Positions 6,181 through 9,578 of a stretch of DNA of 9,578 bases are shown one piece after another; within the stretch, counting starts at the first letter, position 1, and the number at the start of each line of letters is the position of its first letter. The notes below the pieces were generated by a model. That model saw only the letters and a program-made list of their open reading frames with translations, did not search any database and had not been told where the DNA came from. The DNA is from an uncultured Methanobrevibacter sp. (GTDB lineage Archaea > Methanobacteriota > Methanobacteria > Methanobacteriales > Methanobacteriaceae): assembly GCA_902795935.1 (NCBI GenBank), contig CADBMS010000217.1:1-9578 (forward strand). The letters are read 5' to 3'. Both the position numbers and the translations under genes were made by a program.

Positions 6181-6334
6181 AGTTATATATAAGAACAATG
6201 AATTTATAAACATTAACTAATCAATCCCTAATTATTAATGTTTAACCATTATAACTCGATTGTTTACTTAATATTAATAAATTATTACCAGAAACACTTG
6301 ATAGTTTATCATCAAGATTAACGGGGTGACTAAC
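6181..6334 (+). promoter_or_regulatory. mptA promoter and structured leader
   Basis: A good archaeal box A, GTTATATATAAG, lies at 6182-6193 after a purine-rich AAATAAAA that could be the BRE. Transcription would start near 6212, giving a leader of about 120 bases. A 10-bp perfect inverted repeat, TAAACATTAA (6207-6216) and TTAATGTTTA (6235-6244), falls at the start of that leader. It could be an operator or an RNA stem. A second 6-bp stem, CTTGAT (6297-6302) and ATCAAG (6311-6316), stands seven bases before the RBS GGGGTGA (6323-6329). This RBS favours the TTG at 6335 as the start. No known riboswitch class is recognised. Confidence 0.5.
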
Positions 6335-7282
6335 TTGGAAAATGTTTGTCTTCCAGATACACAAGATGATACTCCTAATATTCCAATCCAACTTACAAGA
6401 GTAGGTGTGACTGGAGTTAAGAAGTTATTGAAAATTGAAAGAAATCAGAAAAGACCAATTATATTGTTACCAGAATTCGATGCATTTGTAGACCTTCCAA
6501 GAGATCAAAAAGGAATTCATATGTCTCGAAACCCTGAAGCAATAAGTGAAGTTTTAGAAGAAAAATTAGAAGAAAATGCAATTGAAGTTGAATCATTATG
6601 TGCTGAAATTGTTAATTCATTACTTGAAAAACATACTTATGCTAAACGTGTAGAAGTTAGTATGAAAAGTGAATTCATGTTTTTACGAAAGTCACCAGTT
6701 ACAAAAAAGAATACACAAGAAATGAGTACTTTAATGGCAAGTGCTATTGGATATCGTGAAGATAAAAATGTAGTTATTCGTAAAATGGTTGGAATAGAAG
6801 TAATTGGTATGACTGTTTGCCCTTGTGCTCAAGAATCTGTTAAAGAATCATCTAAGCAAAAATTACTTGAATTTTTAGATGAAAAAACAACTCAAAAAGT
6901 TTTAGATAGTGTTTCATTTTCATCACACAACCAAAGAGGTCGTGGAATGATTATGATTGAAGTGCCTGAAAAACAAACTATTAAAGCAGAAAAACTTATT
7001 GAAATTATTGAATCTTCCATGAGTTCACCTGTATGCGAATTACTTAAACGTCCAGATGAAAATGCTATTGTGCTTAATGCACATAAAAATCCAGTTTTTG
7101 TTGAAGATTGTGTTAGAAATATGATTCAAAGAATAGTTAAAACATTCACAGAGTTACCTAATGACACTATGTTAACTATACGACAAATTAATGAAGAAAG
7201 CATTCATAGACATAATGCTTTTGCTGAAAAAATAGCTACAATGGGTGAATTACGAAATGAAATATCTAAAATAGAAAACTAG
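6335..7282 (+). CDS. mptA: GTP cyclohydrolase MptA (methanopterin synthesis, EC 3.5.4.39)
   Basis: MptA is an Fe(II)-dependent enzyme of the FolE2/COG1469 type. It converts GTP to 7,8-dihydroneopterin 2',3'-cyclic phosphate, the first step to tetrahydromethanopterin. Family marks are seen through the protein (numbered from the TTG): PIQLTRVGVTGVKK near the N terminus, IILLPEFDAFVDLP, KGIHMSRNPEA, GMTVCPCAQES (about 158-168), SFSSHNQRGRG (about 194-204) and ESIHRHNAF near the end. His198 and His291 match the two iron-binding histidines I recall in the Methanocaldococcus enzyme. I chose TTG 6335 (315 residues) because GGGGTGA lies five bases before it. A GTG at 6326 (318 residues) overlaps that RBS and is less likely. 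The same-strand genes downstream suggest an operon or near-operon with cofG. Confidence 0.95.
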   Translation: MENVCLPDTQDDTPNIPIQLTRVGVTGVKKLLKIERNQKRPIILLPEFDAFVDLPRDQKGIHMSRNPEAISEVLEEKLEENAIEVESLCAEIVNSLLEKHTYAKRVEVSMKSEFMFLRKSPVTKKNTQEMSTLMASAIGYREDKNVVIRKMVGIEVIGMTVCPCAQESVKESSKQKLLEFLDEKTTQKVLDSVSFSSHNQRGRGMIMIEVPEKQTIKAEKLIEIIESSMSSPVCELLKRPDENAIVLNAHKNPVFVEDCVRNMIQRIVKTFTELPNDTMLTIRQINEESIHRHNAFAEKIATMGELRNEISKIEN

Positions 7283-7352
7283 ATATTACATTACTTATTT
7301 TCTTAATTTATTATAGTTAATTGAATATGTGTAAATTTTGGATTTGATGAAT

Positions 7353-7796
7353 ATGATGATTATAAATAAAACTGCTGGTATGATAATGGGACAATTAGAA
7401 GCTTTTGATGGGTCTAAACCAGCTATTGACTCAGAACATATTTTAATTGTGAGAGGAAGATCAAAAAAACGATTAAAAATTGAAAATATGGGTAATGAGT
7501 TAGATAATGTTTTAAATAAAATAGATGCTATTAATATTGATTTATTTAGTGAAGAAGCAAGTTCACTAATTGGAATTATGGATGAACATATACGTAATAT
7601 TGAAAAAATTAATACTGAAACAAACATTGCAGGCATCCATAAAATGAAAGAGTCATTTGAAAATATGGGTTGTGCAGTTGAATATCGTTTAGCTAAAACA
7701 AATAAATTGGGCATTTTTTTAATTTTATGGAAAGATAAAAGTGGTATTGGTCCTTGTTTTGTTGAAATTGTTATTTCTGATGTTCAAAACGAATAA
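7353..7796 (+). CDS. Unknown 147-residue protein between mptA and cofG (possibly DUF2120)
   Basis: I do not recognise a function. The start chosen is ATG 7353, four bases after GGATTTGAT (7340-7348), a near match to the archaeal GGAGGTGAT. In-frame alternatives are TTG 7338, ATG 7347 (which overlaps the RBS) and ATG 7356. The protein is small and soluble. It has an N-terminal part with GMIMGQLEAFDGSKPAID and HILIVRGRSKKR. A helical, acidic middle follows (about 45-105). The C-terminal part has strands, with GCAVEYRLA, GIFLILWKDKSGIGPCFVEI and VISDVQ. Two cysteines (107 and 135) are present but form no metal-site pattern. It could belong to DUF2120, a small methanogen family, but this is a guess from length and type. 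Its place between two coenzyme-synthesis genes is the best hint to its role. Confidence 0.72.
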   Translation: MMIINKTAGMIMGQLEAFDGSKPAIDSEHILIVRGRSKKRLKIENMGNELDNVLNKIDAINIDLFSEEASSLIGIMDEHIRNIEKINTETNIAGIHKMKESFENMGCAVEYRLAKTNKLGIFLILWKDKSGIGPCFVEIVISDVQNE

Positions 7797-7857
7797 ACTT
7801 ATTAACTATATCCACAACACTCTTTTTAAATTAAATTATTTATTATGGAGATTTTTC

Positions 7858-8949
7858 ATGAAAAATTCTGAAATTTTAGATTTTTTAAAATCTAAAAACG
7901 AGGATATTTTAGATTTACTTAAAAAAAGTAATTCTATTCGCAATTATAACAACATAACCTTTTCCAAAAATGTTTTTATTCCAATAACCCATATTTGTAG
8001 AAATAGTTGTGGTTATTGTACTTTTAAAAAATACCCTGAAGATGTTGCAGAACTTATAATGTCTAAATCTAAAATTATGAAGAACCTAAAAAATGCTGAT
8101 AAATATAAATGTAAAGAAGCATTATTTACTTTTGGTGAACGTTCAGATGAAATTGATTCTATTCAAGATGAATTAAATAAAATGAAATATGATACAATGA
8201 CTGAATATTTATATCATATTTCAGAGGTAACTTTAAAAGAAACAGAGTTATTACCTCATACTAATTGTGGAATTATTAGTAAAAACGAATTAAAAATGTT
8301 GAAAGAAGTTAATGCTTCTATGGGTTTAATGTTAGAAAATGTTAGCCCCCGATTAATGAAAACTCCCGCTCATGAATTAAGTCCAGGTAAAGACCCTAAA
8401 CTTAGAATTGAAACTATTGAAAATGCAGGTAAATTAAAAATTCCATTCACTACGGGGTTACTCATTGGTATTGGTGAAACTATTGAAGAACGAGTTTCAT
8501 CATTATTAAAACTAAGAAAAATTCAAGACAAATATGGACATATCCAAGAGATTATTATTCAGAATTTCCGATCTAAACCAGGCATCCCTATGGAAAAACA
8601 TCCTGAACCTTCATTTTTAGAAATTTTAAAAACTGTTGCTGTGGCTAATTTATTATTCCCTGATGTTAGTATTCAAGTCCCACCTAATTTAAACAATGAA
8701 ACTAGTCAAATGTTTTTATTAGCTGGTGCTGACGATTGGGGAGGTGTTTCACCTGTGAGTAAAGATTTTGTTAATCCTGAAGCTCCATGGCCTGAAATTG
8801 AAAAATTAAGAAATATAACTTTTGAAGCGGGTTTTAATATGGTTGAAAGATTACCTGTCTATAAAAAGTATATTAATTCTGAATTTTTGAGTGAAAAAAT
8901 ACTGAAAAAGATAGAAGATATTAATTCAAGATATGGTGCTAATTTTTGA
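7858..8949 (+). CDS. cofG: FO synthase subunit CofG (7,8-didemethyl-8-hydroxy-5-deazariboflavin synthase, subunit 1)
   Basis: CofG is a radical SAM enzyme that, together with CofH, builds FO, the deazaflavin core of coenzyme F420, from tyrosine and the flavin precursor. The protein has 363 residues, normal for CofG. ICRNSCGYCTF holds the CxxxCxxC of the 4Fe-4S cluster (Cys47, 51, 54). Other marks are ALFTFGERSDE, TGLLIGIGET, EIIIQNFRSKPGIPM, IQVPPNLN and ADDWGGVSPVSKDFVNPE, which is very typical of CofG. The start is ATG 7858, with GGAGAT at 7847-7852. The frame is open back to a GTG at 7741, but that stretch overlaps the previous gene and lacks an RBS. The gap to the previous gene is 61 bases. 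cofH is not in the window. Confidence 0.95.
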   Translation: MKNSEILDFLKSKNEDILDLLKKSNSIRNYNNITFSKNVFIPITHICRNSCGYCTFKKYPEDVAELIMSKSKIMKNLKNADKYKCKEALFTFGERSDEIDSIQDELNKMKYDTMTEYLYHISEVTLKETELLPHTNCGIISKNELKMLKEVNASMGLMLENVSPRLMKTPAHELSPGKDPKLRIETIENAGKLKIPFTTGLLIGIGETIEERVSSLLKLRKIQDKYGHIQEIIIQNFRSKPGIPMEKHPEPSFLEILKTVAVANLLFPDVSIQVPPNLNNETSQMFLLAGADDWGGVSPVSKDFVNPEAPWPEIEKLRNITFEAGFNMVERLPVYKKYINSEFLSEKILKKIEDINSRYGANF

Positions 8950-8959
8950 TTTAAATACT

Positions 8960-9578
8960 TTATTTTGTTATTTTAACATCTATTACTAAATGAACTACCC
9001 CTGGAGAGTATTTTTTTATTATCTGTTCATTTAATAGTTCTACATCCATTTCTTTAGCTATTTTTTTTATACGATTTATTGGTCTTTGTGATTTTATTTT
9101 TTCTGGGACTGATTCATGGTAATGTATTATTCCTTCACCATCAATTGCTTCTATTGCAGGCTTTAGGAATTCATGAGTATTTCCTATATATCCCATTAGT
9201 ACCCGATCAACTTTGTATTGTTGTGCTAATATCATTGAATCTCCAAGAACTGGTTTAACTATATTTTCTACTTTATTCAAGACTATATTTTTCTGTAAAT
9301 ATTTAAATGATACTGGATTTATTTCTATTGCATGAATACATTTTGGGTTTGCATGTACTGCTATGGGGATTGTAAAGTAACCTATTCCTGCAAACATGTC
9401 TAAAACTCGTTCATTATCCTGTATTAATTTAGCTATTCTTATACGTTCATTTACATTCCCTTTAGACCACATTACTTTTGCTACATCTAATTTAAATTTG
9501 CAATTATTTTCTTTATGTATAGTTTCAGTTTGAGAACCTGCAAGAATTTTTATTTCAGGTTCTCTTTTTTTACCAGAA
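8960..9578 (-). CDS. Trm5/TYW2-family tRNA methyltransferase-fold enzyme, Taw2-like (partial)
   Basis: The 5' end is cut off by the window edge. The frame stays open through 9578, giving 205 visible residues; an ATG at 9472 is internal, because family sequence continues upstream (ILAGSQTETIHKENNCKF, then KLDVAKVMWSKGN). SAM-binding motif I is VLDMFAGIGYFTIPIA. An acidic AIEINP follows, which should hold the SAM ribose. At the site where Trm5 m1G37 methyltransferases carry an N-L/P-P motif, this protein reads DRVLMGYIGNTHEFL. GIGYFT together with this loop points to Taw2, the archaeal TYW2. That enzyme transfers the 3-amino-3-carboxypropyl group of SAM to 4-demethylwyosine at G37 of tRNA-Phe. 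It converges on cofG with a ten-base gap and is functionally separate from it. Confidence 0.85.
   Translation of the reverse strand, partial: SGKKREPEIKILAGSQTETIHKENNCKFKLDVAKVMWSKGNVNERIRIAKLIQDNERVLDMFAGIGYFTIPIAVHANPKCIHAIEINPVSFKYLQKNIVLNKVENIVKPVLGDSMILAQQYKVDRVLMGYIGNTHEFLKPAIEAIDGEGIIHYHESVPEKIKSQRPINRIKKIAKEMDVELLNEQIIKKYSPGVVHLVIDVKITK

Noticed and set aside
7295..7714. Leftward frame of 139 codons opposite the gene between mptA and cofG
   Set aside because: The rightward frame has an RBS and a balanced protein composition; the leftward one is antisense.
7741..7857. Upstream extension of cofG to GTG 7741
   Set aside because: It overlaps the preceding gene, lacks an RBS, and the extra residues are not part of CofG; ATG 7858 has GGAGAT in place.

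Overview
The window is very AT-rich DNA from an archaeon. The best fit is a gut-type member of the Methanobacteriales (Methanosphaera or Methanobrevibacter). The evidence is a GTP cyclohydrolase of the methanopterin pathway (MptA), the F420 enzyme CofG, an archaeal wybutosine-pathway tRNA modifier (Taw2-like), an Lrp/AsnC regulator, a DUF4013 membrane protein, AT-rich box A-like promoters, GGAGGTGAT-type ribosome binding sites, and a dead insertion sequence resembling ISM1 of Methanobrevibacter smithii. The genus is inferred from composition and gene content, not proven.

Layout, left to right. A DUF4013 membrane protein gene (204-827, +) ends in a hairpin and T-tract. Directly after it lies a complete but decayed insertion sequence (879-2040), with 24-bp terminal inverted repeats, an apparent 8-bp target duplication and a transposase broken by stops and frameshifts. 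After an AT-rich gap comes an Lrp-family regulator (2335-2811, +), separated by a long hairpin (2835-2882) from a leftward group. In transcription order that group is a GerW/YtfJ-family protein (4420-3947), a DUF2953 membrane-anchored protein (3833-3159) and a 96-residue unknown protein coupled to it by an ATGA overlap. Divergent from gerW is a conserved-looking protein of unknown function (4579-5259, +). It converges on a zinc-ribbon protein (6069-5266, -).

The right third carries coenzyme and tRNA-modification genes. mptA (6335-7282, +) has a long leader that can fold. It is followed on the same strand by an unknown 147-residue protein (7353-7796) and by cofG (7858-8949). A Taw2-like gene (9578-8960, -) converges on cofG and is cut by the window edge.

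mptA opens tetrahydromethanopterin synthesis and cofG makes the deazaflavin chromophore of F420. These are the C1 carrier and the hydride carrier of methanogenesis, so the unknown gene between them is a candidate for a related role. The other item of interest is the pairing of a GerW protein with DUF2953, known from spore-forming Firmicutes, in a non-sporulating archaeon. I found no tRNA, rRNA, CRISPR array or defence island. Several starts were moved to internal codons preceded by good ribosome binding sites.
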